Shown: positions 1 to 8,220 of the stretch, piece by piece
How positions within the stretch are numbered: position 1 is the first letter of the stretch
How the letters are laid out: every line of letters starts with the position of its first letter
Origin: Candidatus Nitrosocaldaceae archaeon
Lineage (GTDB): Archaea; Thermoproteota; Nitrososphaeria; Nitrososphaerales; Nitrosocaldaceae
Direction: 5' to 3'
NCBI GenBank assembly: GCA_026002835.1
Contig: BPGC01000003.1
Span: 124,001-188,000, forward strand
Length of the DNA stretch: 64,000 nt
Notes under the pieces: generated by a model
Databases searched by the model: none
What the model was told of the DNA's origin: nothing
The model's input: the letters and a program-made list of their open reading frames with translations, nothing else
Made by a program: the position numbers and the translations under genes

Positions 1-625
1 TATTCTTACCAGTAACCTCTTGTTTTATACCATATACTTTTAATACATTGATGAATCTATTACTAGTGTATTGCATACCTCCATCATTCCTAATTGTTAA
101 ATTATCAATCTTGTTAAATCTATCAGTCATAGCTTTATCTAATGTCTTTATAGCTTCATTGGTATTGCATTCTTTGCTAAATGTATATGCTAACCATTCT
201 CTAGTATAACAATCTATTATATTGAATAGATAGCACCAACCATCTTTATTGCACCATATGTATGTTATATCCTGTTCCCACAGTTGATTAGGTTTAGTTG
301 CTACTGTTATTACTCTCTTCCTGATTATCTTATTTCTTATATTATTCCTCTTTATTAAATTAAGAATCTTTAACAATCTATATACTTTCTTCCTATTAAT
401 CTTAATACCTTCTCTATTTAATATAGCTGTTATCCTTCTAATGCCATATGAAGGATGATCTAATGCTATCTGTTCTATCTTCTCTAATAACTCTAGATCT
501 AATCTCTTATCTAATCTTTTATCTGCTCTATCTTTATGTTTATAATAATAACTACTTGTAGCATAACCAGATAGTCTAGATGCTTTCCTTATACCAAATT
601 TAGTTAATAGTTTAGCATGAACCAT
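1..625 (-). CDS. IS3-family transposase OrfB, integrase core (3' end outside window)
   Basis: The frame opens at an ATG at 625 and continues without a stop to the window edge, giving about 208 residues. The N-terminal part has the HTH_21-like SYGIRRITAIL motif found in IS3 OrfB proteins. It is followed by the start of an rve (DDE) core with WEQDITYI (first Asp near residue 119) and IRNDGGMQY (second Asp near residue 182). The third catalytic residue, Glu, would lie outside the window. It is in the -1 frame relative to OrfA and is probably made mainly as an OrfAB fusion by ribosomal frameshifting at 649-655, with independent initiation at 625 also possible. Confidence 0.85.
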   Translation of the reverse strand, partial: MVHAKLLTKFGIRKASRLSGYATSSYYYKHKDRADKRLDKRLDLELLEKIEQIALDHPSYGIRRITAILNREGIKINRKKVYRLLKILNLIKRNNIRNKIIRKRVITVATKPNQLWEQDITYIWCNKDGWCYLFNIIDCYTREWLAYTFSKECNTNEAIKTLDKAMTDRFNKIDNLTIRNDGGMQYTSNRFINVLKVYGIKQEVTGKN

Positions 626-630
626 CTTTC

Positions 631-912
631 TTACCTCTTTCTTAGCCCCTTTTTTAATAACTCATTTGCTAGTGCTAGATCAGCTATCATCTCTTTTAAT
701 CTCTTATTCTCTTCTTCTAACTGTTTCTCTCTATTAGATACATTACCAGCTAAAGCTTTACTACCTCCTTCTATGAATTGTTCCTTCCATCTATATACCA
801 TAGATGCTTGTACATTATACTTCCTACATATCTCTGCTAATGGTTGATTGGTTGTTAATAACTCTAATACTATCATCCTCTTCTCTTCAATACTCCATCT
901 CTTTCTAGCCAT
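631..912 (-). CDS. IS3-family transposase OrfA (HTH protein)
   Basis: This is a small helix-turn-helix protein that binds the terminal repeats of the element. The sequence begins MARKRWSIEEKRMIV, followed by an IS3/IS911-type helix-turn-helix (AEICRKYNVQASMVYRWK) and a leucine-rich coiled coil ending near LLKKGLRKR. I chose the ATG at 912 because a GGAGGT ribosome-binding sequence sits at about 920-925. An in-frame ATG at 927 would overlap that site. The gene ends at 631, only a few bases before the OrfB ATG at 625, the classical IS3 layout. Confidence 0.88.
   Translation of the reverse strand: MARKRWSIEEKRMIVLELLTTNQPLAEICRKYNVQASMVYRWKEQFIEGGSKALAGNVSNREKQLEEENKRLKEMIADLALANELLKKGLRKR
649..655 (-). 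promoter_or_regulatory. Programmed -1 frameshift site (A AAA AAG) in IS3 orfA
   Basis: Near the end of orfA the minus strand reads tta tta aaa aag ggg in the orfA frame. This contains the slippery heptamer A AAA AAG in exactly the phase known to drive -1 slippage in IS3-family elements. After slipping, the frame reads AAA AAA GGG GCT and runs without a stop through the orfB ATG at 625 into the transposase core, which would give the active OrfAB fusion. I did not identify a stimulatory stem-loop. Confidence 0.8.
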
Positions 913-980
913 AATATACACCTCCAAAACTATACCTTAAAAATTGCTCAAAACGTTCCAGCTTTAATGGGGTACAGTAC

Positions 981-1199
981 AGCTCTATGAGCCTCATCAA
1001 ATACTATTAATGAGAAATCTTTTAATGATAATATATCATTCATTAGATCATTTCTAACTACTTCTGGTGTAGCAAAGTATATCTTATGTTTATCCCATAT
1101 TGCTTTTCTATATATTGGATTAATACTGCCAGTAACTACAGCTATATCTTTTATCTTCAAGAATCTAGCAAATGTATCTTTATGTAATGCTTCTTTATA
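981..1199 (-). pseudogene. Hef/FANCM-like DEAH-box helicase fragment
   Basis: About 73 codons of a superfamily 2 helicase are readable, from KEALHKDTFARFLKI near 1199 through VVTGSINPIYRKAIW and IYFATPEVVRNDL to LIVFDEAHRA at 981. This matches the first RecA-like domain of archaeal Hef (XPF/FANCM family), which unwinds stalled forks. The N-terminus, including the Walker A motif, is missing; upstream the frame runs into a stop and then into IS5 remnant DNA. The IS3 element truncates the fragment directly after the DEAH box. The downstream part could lie left of the window. Confidence 0.75.
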
Positions 1200-1563
1200 T
1201 CTAACTTATAATCTAGTTTGATTAACCTCTTATCTCTGAATAATCTACTGGTTTAAGTTTAGGTATTAATCTATTTAAAGCTATAGTAAAACCTTCTATT
1301 ATCTGATATATCTAACATATATCTTATTATTGCTAGGAATTGTGGATAATTATTAGTAATCTGATATAGTTTGCTAATTATGCTTATTCATCTCTTCTAA
1401 CTCTTTATCATAGTTATCAACAAAATCTAATGATAATAATATCTCACCTCTTCTTACTAATGCTTCATTATATGCTCTCCAATCTCTAGGCATATCATCT
1501 TAATTATAATGGCGATCAATATCTTTTATGTTGCTAGTGATCTATCAGTTATTCGACACAGCA
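1200..1563 (-). pseudogene. Decayed IS5-family (IS903-type) element remnant
   Basis: Reading leftwards from 1563, the sequence has the terminus TGCTGTGTCGAATAACT, then a leader nearly identical to that of the intact IS at 8221-9205, then a transposase start (MPRDWRAYNEALVRRG) at about 1494. After roughly 40 codons the frame is broken by stops and deletions. Further on, frame-shifted pieces such as IPKLKPVDYSEIRG and LIKLDYKL still look like IS5-family transposase, perhaps of a related element. The remnant ends against the helicase fragment near 1200. This is the only content of this otherwise gene-less stretch. Confidence 0.75.
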
Positions 1564-1650
1564 GCTATCAGTTATACCAGTTAGATGTTAAGAAAGTAAT
1601 CATATTATAATTAATAATTTACTATTAACATATGTAAATTTTACTTAGTT

Positions 1651-1664
1651 TTATATTATATAAA
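1651..1664 (+). promoter_or_regulatory. TATA-like box upstream of the 1679 gene
   Basis: The run TTATATTATATAAA lies with its centre about 22 bases before the ATG at 1679. That spacing fits an archaeal TATA box driving a leaderless or nearly leaderless transcript. Assignment is by position and composition only, and the surrounding DNA is itself AT-rich. Confidence 0.4.
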
Positions 1665-1678
1665 CACTAACTATTATC

Positions 1679-2005
1679 ATGCATGAACTAAAAGGAAAGT
1701 TTGCATCCTCTACAGAGAAGAGGAGAATTGTATGGGAGGAGATAATATGGCCTCTGATATTAGAGAAAGATAGGCCATATTTTACAATAGAAGAGTATCA
1801 TAAAAAGAGAGATAAATATTCTAAGGAGAATAATATAAACTTGAAAATTATAACTGGTGGTTTTGTATCTTTAATAGTTAAGGGTTTAATTATAAAAGAT
1901 AAAGATCCAGATGTATATTATATACATTATAAATTGATCCCATATCTAAGGAAGAAGACAGTATTAAGTTATGGACAAGCAGCTAGAGAAGTAACAGTAA
2001 AGTAA
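1679..2005 (+). CDS. Hypothetical protein, 108 aa, possible winged-helix
   Basis: I do not recognise this family. The protein is charged and soluble, with no membrane segment. The order of predicted elements (a helix at IVWEEIIWPLILEKD, FTIEEYHKKRDKYSKE, then GGFVSLIVKGLIIKDKDPDVYYIHYKL) resembles a small winged-helix fold in which the last part would be the beta wing, but no diagnostic motif is present. The start is the first ATG after a TATA-like box, consistent with a leaderless message. It sits between IS debris and NAD synthetase and is convergent with the latter. Confidence 0.6.
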   Translation: MHELKGKFASSTEKRRIVWEEIIWPLILEKDRPYFTIEEYHKKRDKYSKENNINLKIITGGFVSLIVKGLIIKDKDPDVYYIHYKLIPYLRKKTVLSYGQAAREVTVK

Positions 2006-2015
2006 TATTATAAAT

Positions 2016-2840
2016 CTAGAACTGTAATATCTTTGGCATACTACGTTTATGGTTAGCATTCCTGTGTAATGTTAATATCTTATCTACCTTCTTCTTATCA
2101 AATAATTTAATAAGATCATTAATACTAATCCTCTCATCAAATAAACAATAAAGGATTGCATCTATCTCTTCATAACTTAAACCTAGTTCTTCTTCTGCTG
2201 TATGATCTTCCCATAATCTAGGACTGCTCTTCTTCTTAATAATCTTCGCATCTATATCTAAATACTTTGCAAGTTCTCTAACTTGTAACTTGTATAGATT
2301 TGCTATTGGTAATAGATCTGCAGCTCCATCTCCGTATTTTGTAAAGTAGCCAATTAATAACTCGCTTCTATCACTTGTGCCTAACACCAAACTATTATTT
2401 AGGTTTGCATAATAATATAATAAACACATCCTTAATCTTGCCAATAGGTTACCAGCAGCATATCTATTTTCTGGCAAGTTATTCAATATATCTTCATACA
2501 TCTTATCCAATTCAATTACCTTATAATTTAAGTTAAATCTTTCAGCAACTGATATAGCATCATTAACATCATCTCTTGGTGTTGTTTTAGAGTATGGCAT
2601 GATTAATACTAATGTATCTATATTACTTAAAGATGCAAGAGCAGCAACTACTGAAGAATCTATACCTCCACTCAAACCCAATACAAAATTTCTATTAGTA
2701 TTGATAGATTCATATCTTAGGAATGATACTATCTTATCCTTTATATTCTCATAATCTATATTCCTTATTTTATCTAATATATTGCTTGGATTTATTGATA
2801 ATTTCGTATAGACTATTCGAAAAGAGTGTCTATGAAGCAA
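2016..2840 (-). CDS. nadE: NH3-dependent NAD+ synthetase
   Basis: This enzyme makes NAD+ from deamido-NAD+, ATP and ammonia, the last step of NAD synthesis. It has the ATP-pyrophosphatase loop LGLSGGIDSS near residues 55-63 and the family motifs GTSDRSELLIGYFTKYGDGAADLLPI and LYKLQVRELA. At 274 residues it has the length of the single-domain, ammonia-using form with no glutaminase domain. The only in-frame initiator upstream of the conserved part is a TTG at 2840, so the first 20 residues are uncertain. The rest of the pathway (nadX, nadA, nadC) lies at 39,205-42,366. Confidence 0.93.
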   Translation of the reverse strand: MLHRHSFRIVYTKLSINPSNILDKIRNIDYENIKDKIVSFLRYESINTNRNFVLGLSGGIDSSVVAALASLSNIDTLVLIMPYSKTTPRDDVNDAISVAERFNLNYKVIELDKMYEDILNNLPENRYAAGNLLARLRMCLLYYYANLNNSLVLGTSDRSELLIGYFTKYGDGAADLLPIANLYKLQVRELAKYLDIDAKIIKKKSSPRLWEDHTAEEELGLSYEEIDAILYCLFDERISINDLIKLFDKKKVDKILTLHRNANHKRSMPKILQF

Positions 2841-3013
2841 TTTTAGAACGTTAATAGGCTATCTAATAACTAAAATGACAGCATAATGACTAATAATCGA
2901 AATTAAGCCACAAAGCATTATTCCTAAACATTTTATTTTTATATGATGCTAAATACTTATATTCAAATACTCCTTCAATATAATAAATTCATATATTATA
3001 CTATGAGCAAAGA

Positions 3014-3418
3014 ATGGATAAAGCAATACAATTCAATAGAGATAGAGCAAAAGAGGTTAATAAGAGTAAGACATTCTGGTATCCATCTGAAGAAGTAGAA
3101 GCAGTATTTGAAGCATTATCAGAACCAAGAGAAGGTAAGAGAGTTGGCAAGATGAAGAAAGATCCATGGCTATTAGATGTTAAGATAATTAATGGCATAG
3201 ATAAATCAGATGGTAAAGAGATAAGATTAGATAATAAGAGAAGAGAATTAGTATTAAACTCTAAAACTGTAATAGAGAGCAAGTTTAATGATATAATAAA
3301 GCAATACAATCAGATAAAAGGTAAGAGGTTTGTAATAATAGGATTAGGAGAGGAAGAAGGTAAAGAAGGAACATATGTTGATTATTATATTGATACAGAA
3401 GAGAATGCTAGAGAATAA
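3014..3418 (+). CDS. Hypothetical protein, 134 aa
   Basis: I do not recognise this protein. It is highly charged and soluble, with an N-terminal segment rich in Lys and Glu, a KKDPWLLDVKIINGID stretch, and a C-terminal part (GKRFVIIGLGEEEGKEGTYVDYYID) that looks like a beta-strand/turn/strand. No catalytic motif is visible. A competing ATG at 3003 opens a different frame of only about 31 codons, so I keep 3014. It is flanked by NadE and an MFS gene, both on the other strand. Confidence 0.55.
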   Translation: MDKAIQFNRDRAKEVNKSKTFWYPSEEVEAVFEALSEPREGKRVGKMKKDPWLLDVKIINGIDKSDGKEIRLDNKRRELVLNSKTVIESKFNDIIKQYNQIKGKRFVIIGLGEEEGKEGTYVDYYIDTEENARE

Positions 3419-3548
3419 GGAGTAATAGCATAAAACCATTCCTATTTTTATAAAAGAGGTAATACAATAACTAATTCATATTCTATATTTAATGTACAAT
3501 CTGTAATTATCATCTCTAGCATAAATTAAGAATTAAAAGATCCCATTG

Positions 3549-4691
3549 TTATACCTTCTTCAAGTATGTTAGCAATAGCATAGCTATAATAGATATACTT
3601 GAGGTTATAATGCTATATAAGAATGCATAGGAACCAAAGATATCCCATAATACTCCAAATACTATATTTGCAATAAGATATGATATGCCTATGAATAGAT
3701 AATAGATACCATATGCAGTTCCTCTAACCTCTTCTTCACTATAATCTGCTACAACAGCTCTTTGTACAGTTTCCATTATACCAATGTATGAACCATATAC
3801 TATAGCCATCAATATTACAATCTCTATCTTAAAAAATAAGAAGCCTAGTATGCTAGTAATAAGGAATAGAGAGAAACCTATAATTAATACCTTTAGCCTT
3901 CCTATTCTATCTGATAATACTCCAGAAGGATAAGATATAAGAACATGTGCAAGATTTATTATAGCATAGAGTATAGGTATTATTGCATCTTCTAAACCTA
4001 GAGATATAGCAGATAATAGTATGAATGAAAAGTTGAATGCTCCTAAAGAGAATATGGTTATGATAGATAATAATAGCAAGAATCTACCTTTAATGATTAA
4101 TCTAAACTCTATTCTTTTACTATTAACCTTCTTCTCTTTTACAAATATAAAGAATGTTAATGCTATAATACCTGGCAATAACGAGAATAGGAAGATGCCT
4201 CTTATACCTATAAATGATAATAATATAGATGCTAGTAATGGTCCTATTATTGCACCCATCTGATCTAGAGATCTATGTATGCCAAAAGCTTTACCTATCT
4301 TATCTTTGCTTATAGATTCGCTTAACAATGTATCTCTTGCTGGCGTTCTAACTCCTTTACCAATTCTATCACTAAACCTTATGATCAATACATCTAATGG
4401 ATTATAAGATAATGCTAGTAATGGTTTTGATATTGTTGATATTAGATAGCCTATGAATATAAACAATTTCCTCTTCTTAACTTTATCTGATATATAGCCA
4501 GAGAATACCCTTGAGATATAATTAGTTGCTTCTCCTATACCTTCAATGACTCCTAATATACTACTAGATGCTTTTAGTTCATAGATTATAAATATAGGCA
4601 ATATGCCAAATGTCATCTCTGAAGATATATCTGTGAATAAGCTTATCATTCCTAAACTTAAGATATTTCTGTAATTATCTGAACTCTTCAA
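3549..4691 (-). CDS. Major facilitator superfamily transporter
   Basis: This is a 380-residue polytopic membrane protein with about ten to twelve hydrophobic segments. It carries the MFS loop-2/3 signature region (SGYISDKVKKRKLFIFIGY, then IRFSDRIGKGVRTPARD) and a second-half counterpart (SGVLSDRIGRLKVLIIGF). The RIGKGVRTPARDTLL motif is typical of a drug/efflux-like MFS group of unknown substrate. It probably exports a small molecule by proton antiport, but the substrate cannot be inferred. The gene stands alone; about 285 bases of AT-rich DNA with nothing recognisable separate it from the next gene block. Confidence 0.85.
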   Translation of the reverse strand: MKSSDNYRNILSLGMISLFTDISSEMTFGILPIFIIYELKASSSILGVIEGIGEATNYISRVFSGYISDKVKKRKLFIFIGYLISTISKPLLALSYNPLDVLIIRFSDRIGKGVRTPARDTLLSESISKDKIGKAFGIHRSLDQMGAIIGPLLASILLSFIGIRGIFLFSLLPGIIALTFFIFVKEKKVNSKRIEFRLIIKGRFLLLLSIITIFSLGAFNFSFILLSAISLGLEDAIIPILYAIINLAHVLISYPSGVLSDRIGRLKVLIIGFSLFLITSILGFLFFKIEIVILMAIVYGSYIGIMETVQRAVVADYSEEEVRGTAYGIYYLFIGISYLIANIVFGVLWDIFGSYAFLYSIITSSISIIAMLLLTYLKKV

Positions 4692-4975
4692 AGCAAGATA
4701 TATTACAAACTTGATAAATTTATATGGTTAAAATAAGCATGCATAAGGCAATTACCAATATGCAGAATACCTATCTTTTTATACATACACCTCATTATTA
4801 TAATAAAGTAAAATCGAGAGTATTTTTGAGTGTATAATAACTAACATTTTCGTTCATATACCAAATCTTGTTGCTAAACTAATAGTAAGGAATAGATCAA
4901 GCATATGCATATAATATCTTATGATAAAAACAATTACTCTCTATATTATCAGATGAATCTTTATGTGCTTATTTA

Positions 4976-5953
4976 TTAAGGCTTATAAGATGGCTTACTT
5001 TCCTTCTTACCATTTCCGAAACCAAACAATTCATCAGCATTTTGTTCAAATGTATCCATTAATCCGCCTACACTGCTTCTTGCGATTGCTCCTATCATAC
5101 TTTTATCACTCTCTCTTTTAGATACATTAGTTTGCATCTTCTTCATAACATTTTGTAATGCTAAGTTTGCAAAAGCCCTTTTAGCTTCAACTGCTGCTTT
5201 CTTACCTTCTATATCTGCAAGTTTCTCCATTATTGTTAAATATGTATTAGGATCAGTTGGTTGAGGAAATGTTGGTTGCTTATTCTTTAACTCCTCAAGT
5301 TCTTTTCTAAGACTTTCAATATATTGTCTTAGTTCACTACTTGCATCTTGTTTTAACATACCTTCTAAGTTCTTCAGTGCTTGGATTTGAGATATTAAAT
5401 CATTTATCGTAGGTTGCTCATTAGAACCTATCAGTCCTTTCTTTTCCAATGCTTCTACTATCGCATTTGCTAATGCTTGAGGATCTAGAGATGGTTGCTG
5501 CTGTGCTTGAGAAGTATTATTATCTTCCTTAAACATCATTTTTACCATATCAAAAGCCATCTTCTTTGCCATCATCTCTTCTGCCATCTTCTGAGCCATT
5601 TTTAATGTTCTTTCGATAGATGATTCATTCTTATTAACATTAGTTTGCTGAGGATTATACTGCTGTGATTGTTGATTAAGCAATTGCTGCATCATCAAAA
5701 ACATCATAGGATTCATATTACTAACAGACTGTGCTAAATCCCTTGCTTTCTTTAGTTTATCATATGCAATGTTAGTTTTTATAGAATCCAAAAACATGTT
5801 TGCTGATACTGGATCATTTAGTATTGTATTTGCATTGTTCCTTGCGGTATCTTCGTCAACACCTTTGCTTTTAAGATATTCATAGATCATCTTACTAAAC
5901 AATTCTTTCTGATTCTCTTGCTTTTCTTGTTTTACTTCATCTTCTTTACTCAC
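4976..5953 (-). CDS. Hypothetical Gln/Met/Lys-rich coiled-coil protein, 325 aa
   Basis: I do not recognise this protein. It has no signal peptide or membrane segment. The N-terminus is acidic and Lys/Glu/Gln rich. A central Gln/Asn/Met-rich tract (MNPMMFLMMQQLLNQQ) follows, then long amphipathic helices (MAQKMAEEMMAKKMAFDMVKMM) and a Lys/Glu coiled coil near residues 195-215. The initiator is a GTG whose codon overlaps the TGA of the preceding gene (GTGA), so the two are translationally coupled. The composition resembles structural or scaffold proteins of mobile elements, but this is only a compositional impression. Confidence 0.65.
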   Translation of the reverse strand: MSKEDEVKQEKQENQKELFSKMIYEYLKSKGVDEDTARNNANTILNDPVSANMFLDSIKTNIAYDKLKKARDLAQSVSNMNPMMFLMMQQLLNQQSQQYNPQQTNVNKNESSIERTLKMAQKMAEEMMAKKMAFDMVKMMFKEDNNTSQAQQQPSLDPQALANAIVEALEKKGLIGSNEQPTINDLISQIQALKNLEGMLKQDASSELRQYIESLRKELEELKNKQPTFPQPTDPNTYLTIMEKLADIEGKKAAVEAKRAFANLALQNVMKKMQTNVSKRESDKSMIGAIARSSVGGLMDTFEQNADELFGFGNGKKESKPSYKP

Positions 5954-6849
5954 AGTATATCACCTTCTTGTTCATCTTCATTATTTTGGTTATTATTTAC
6001 ATTACCAAACCCAAATGGAAAGAATTTTAGCATATCCATAGGACTATTCATTATATTTGGATTAGTTATTGCAGCAAATGCATCAAACATCCTCTTCTCT
6101 TGCTTACATCTATTACAAAGTCTCATCTCTAATAGATTAAGATAATCCATTATCGCATCGTATTGCTGTGCTTTTTGCATGTAAACTTCCAAATCTTTAA
6201 GCTTTTCCTTATACTTAATAGCAGCATCTCTAAAGATATGATACTTAGCAAGTAGTTCACCATACTCTTTCTTAAGCTTCATTGTCTCTTCTATAGGCGA
6301 TATATGGTTTACAACATATTTCACAAACTCTTTCGGATTCTCTAATACAAGATGATTAACTTCTTTCATTGATGGCAATAATGTTAAGAACATCTGAGTT
6401 CCTAGCTCTAGTATTAATTCATGTATTCTTGAATGAATATCAATCTCTTTAGCTTGTATTGGCTTTTTGTTATCTTGTATCGCAGTTAATATCTTCATAA
6501 CATACTTGCGATCTTCTTTCTCTTTCTCTTCTTCTTGTCTATCTTCCTCTATTCTCTCTTTCTCCTTCTTTATAGGTTCTACTATACCTTTGAATTTCCT
6601 AATATCTTTGACTATACCTTTAACTATCTCTAGATCCTCTTCATCTGGTATCTTTATTTTATTCCTTACTTTCTTCTCTTTTCCTTCCTTATCTACAGCC
6701 ATTTTATAAATATCTACATAATTATCATCTTTCTGCTTGGTAATTGATATAGAGAGTATATTATCCGCATCTAGTATTGGTATAAATTTCTTGGCAAAAT
6801 CCTCGTTATTAAGTTGATTAAGATTCTCTAAGATTTCTTCTTTCTCCAT
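5950..6849 (-). CDS. Hypothetical coiled-coil protein with CxxC motif, about 299 aa
   Basis: I do not recognise this protein. The N-terminal 75 residues look like a small alpha/beta unit (ADNILSISITKQKDDNYVDIYKM). A strongly charged segment follows (KKEKERIEEDRQEEEKEKEDRK) that is likely coiled coil or extended helix, then an all-helical C-terminal half with one CxxC (RLCNRCKQEKRMF), possibly half a metal site. A TATA-like TTAATATAAC at about 6881-6872 points to a leaderless start at the ATG at 6849, though an in-frame ATG at 6864 exists. It is the first gene of a two-gene operon directly downstream of the repeat cluster at 6914-6997. Confidence 0.65.
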   Translation of the reverse strand: MEKEEILENLNQLNNEDFAKKFIPILDADNILSISITKQKDDNYVDIYKMAVDKEGKEKKVRNKIKIPDEEDLEIVKGIVKDIRKFKGIVEPIKKEKERIEEDRQEEEKEKEDRKYVMKILTAIQDNKKPIQAKEIDIHSRIHELILELGTQMFLTLLPSMKEVNHLVLENPKEFVKYVVNHISPIEETMKLKKEYGELLAKYHIFRDAAIKYKEKLKDLEVYMQKAQQYDAIMDYLNLLEMRLCNRCKQEKRMFDAFAAITNPNIMNSPMDMLKFFPFGFGNVNNNQNNEDEQEGDIL

Positions 6850-6913
6850 TGTGTTATATATCATACAATGTGTTATATTAACCTATTCTAACAAAGTTTC
6901 TCTAGTCTAACTT

Positions 6914-6997
6914 ACTAACGTGAGCACTAACTTACTAACGCAGAACTAACGCATTACTAACGTAGAACTAACTAGCCTAAGCGTGAACTGCGTTAGT
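6914..6997 (+). repeat. Iteron-like ACTAACG/T repeat cluster
   Basis: Seven copies of a 7-base unit occur within 84 bases: ACTAACG at 6914, 6934, 6945 and 6956; ACTAACT at 6926 and 6967; and an inverted copy (CGTTAGT) at 6991-6997. Four consecutive starts are 11 bases apart, about one helical turn. Within the cluster TTACTAACGCAGAACTAAC (6932-6950) recurs with one change at 6954-6972, a 22-base period. The cluster is in the intergenic space between the split winged-helix gene and the coiled-coil operon. It could be an iteron origin or a cooperative operator for that operon. Confidence 0.8.
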
Positions 6998-7143
6998 AAA
7001 ATACCCTACTCTACGTGCTTATTTACGCATAAATCATGCTTAAAATTATACTTAGAATATACTTAAGAATATGCTTTAATACATAATAGTTATAATATAA
7101 AATCTAACTCTAGAAGCATAAATTGATTCTTAAGATGTTTATG

Positions 7144-8220
7144 CTATCTTAACATTACTTCTCTAATCTTATAATGTATAGGACTACTCAATTCCTTTAA
7201 TAATCTGCCAGTATCACTATCATCTATTATATTTGATAATAGATCAGAGATAATTAATATCTTGATCAGTGTTGGGTGTAGATAATATATATCTGTAGAC
7301 TCTTTAAATGATTCAATATAAGATTTATACTTTCTTAAGATATTATTTCTCATACTCTCTGTTAACATTATAAATATAGAATCTAGTAATGATGTAAGTA
7401 TATACTCATCTATTGACCTTTTATCATAAAGTGATGGATAATATAACGTTGTATTCTCAGAATCTATTAGTATTCTATGCAATAATTCATCAACAACTAC
7501 ACATAAGAAGAGTAATACGTAACTTCTCTTATACCTAAAGTAGAACTCTATATGATCTTTTATTGATAAAATAGATGCCTCAATTATTAGTGCATCTATT
7601 TGATATTCATAAATCATGCCATTATCTAAACCATGTAATATACCATCTATAATTATAGATTTATACAAGGCTAGCCATGGTAGAATAAAGTCTTCAAAAT
7701 CTGTTAAATTCTCAACATGGTTTTTTAATGACTCATTATAGATATTAAAGAATGGGTTTACAGATTGATAATCTAATATATAATCATGCATTTCATAAAC
7801 CTTATCCTCTTTAATTATCAATTCTTTTACTCTATTTTTAACATTTATTCTAACTGTATCATCTATCTCTATCCTTATCTTATTTGAATCATAAGATATT
7901 ACTATTAAATTATCATCCTTCTCTATCTTAGCCTTATTTAGCAATCTTAATTTTATGCCAAACTCATTAGAAAGATACCTTTTAGTTTTATCTGACATAG
8001 CATATAACTCATCAAGTGTAAATAATACTCTAGAATCAGATATGCTATTATAATCTATTGTATAAATACCATTTTTATCAATCAATAACAATGCTTGAAG
8101 AAGGTATCCATTATCAAGTATACCTCTCTTTCTATCTAAATCTATTATAATATTTACATTTTTATCATCTATAGTTATGATCCTATCTTCAATCTTTACA
8201 TCTGGATTATCTAGAGTTAT
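7144..8220 (-). pseudogene. 3' part of winged-helix gene split by an insertion sequence
   Basis: This open stretch supplies the C-terminal ~355 residues of a gene whose beginning lies at 9206-9610. It is currently open from an ATG at 8256, but those first residues are encoded by the insertion sequence. At 8220-8212 the codons ata-act-cta (I-T-L) are the target duplication, and the same three codons end the native part of the 5' fragment in the same phase. The C-terminal region is Ile/Asp/Leu rich and mixed beta then alpha (for example IDLDRKRGILDNGYLLQALL and a helical end), with no motif I can name. It ends at 7144, next to the repeat cluster. Confidence 0.8.
8212..8220. repeat. Left copy of the 9-bp target-site duplication
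   Basis: TAGAGTTAT borders the insertion sequence on the left and recurs exactly at 9206-9214 on the right. On the minus strand both copies encode I-T-L in the same frame of the interrupted gene. Confidence 0.88.

Larger units (their letters stand above)
1..981 (-). mobile_element. IS3-family insertion sequence (left part cut by window edge)
   Basis: The element carries an orfA-orfB pair in the IS3 arrangement, read leftwards. Its upstream terminus is placed at 981. From there the minus strand reads TGTACTGTACCCC, matching the TG...CCCC terminal inverted repeats usual for IS3-family elements. The helicase-like reading frame is recognisable up to this point and is lost beyond it. The other terminus lies left of position 1, so neither the second inverted repeat nor a target duplication can be seen. 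Little drift is apparent in either open frame, so the element may be fairly recent. Confidence 0.75.

Noticed and set aside
3003..3098. A small protein from the ATG at 3003
   Set aside because: The frame stops after about 31 codons, while the overlapping frame from 3014 is open for 134 codons with normal composition.
6865..7143. A CRISPR array
   Set aside because: The repeats are 7 bases with about 4-base gaps, without 25-35-base direct repeats or unique spacers. No cas gene is present in the window.
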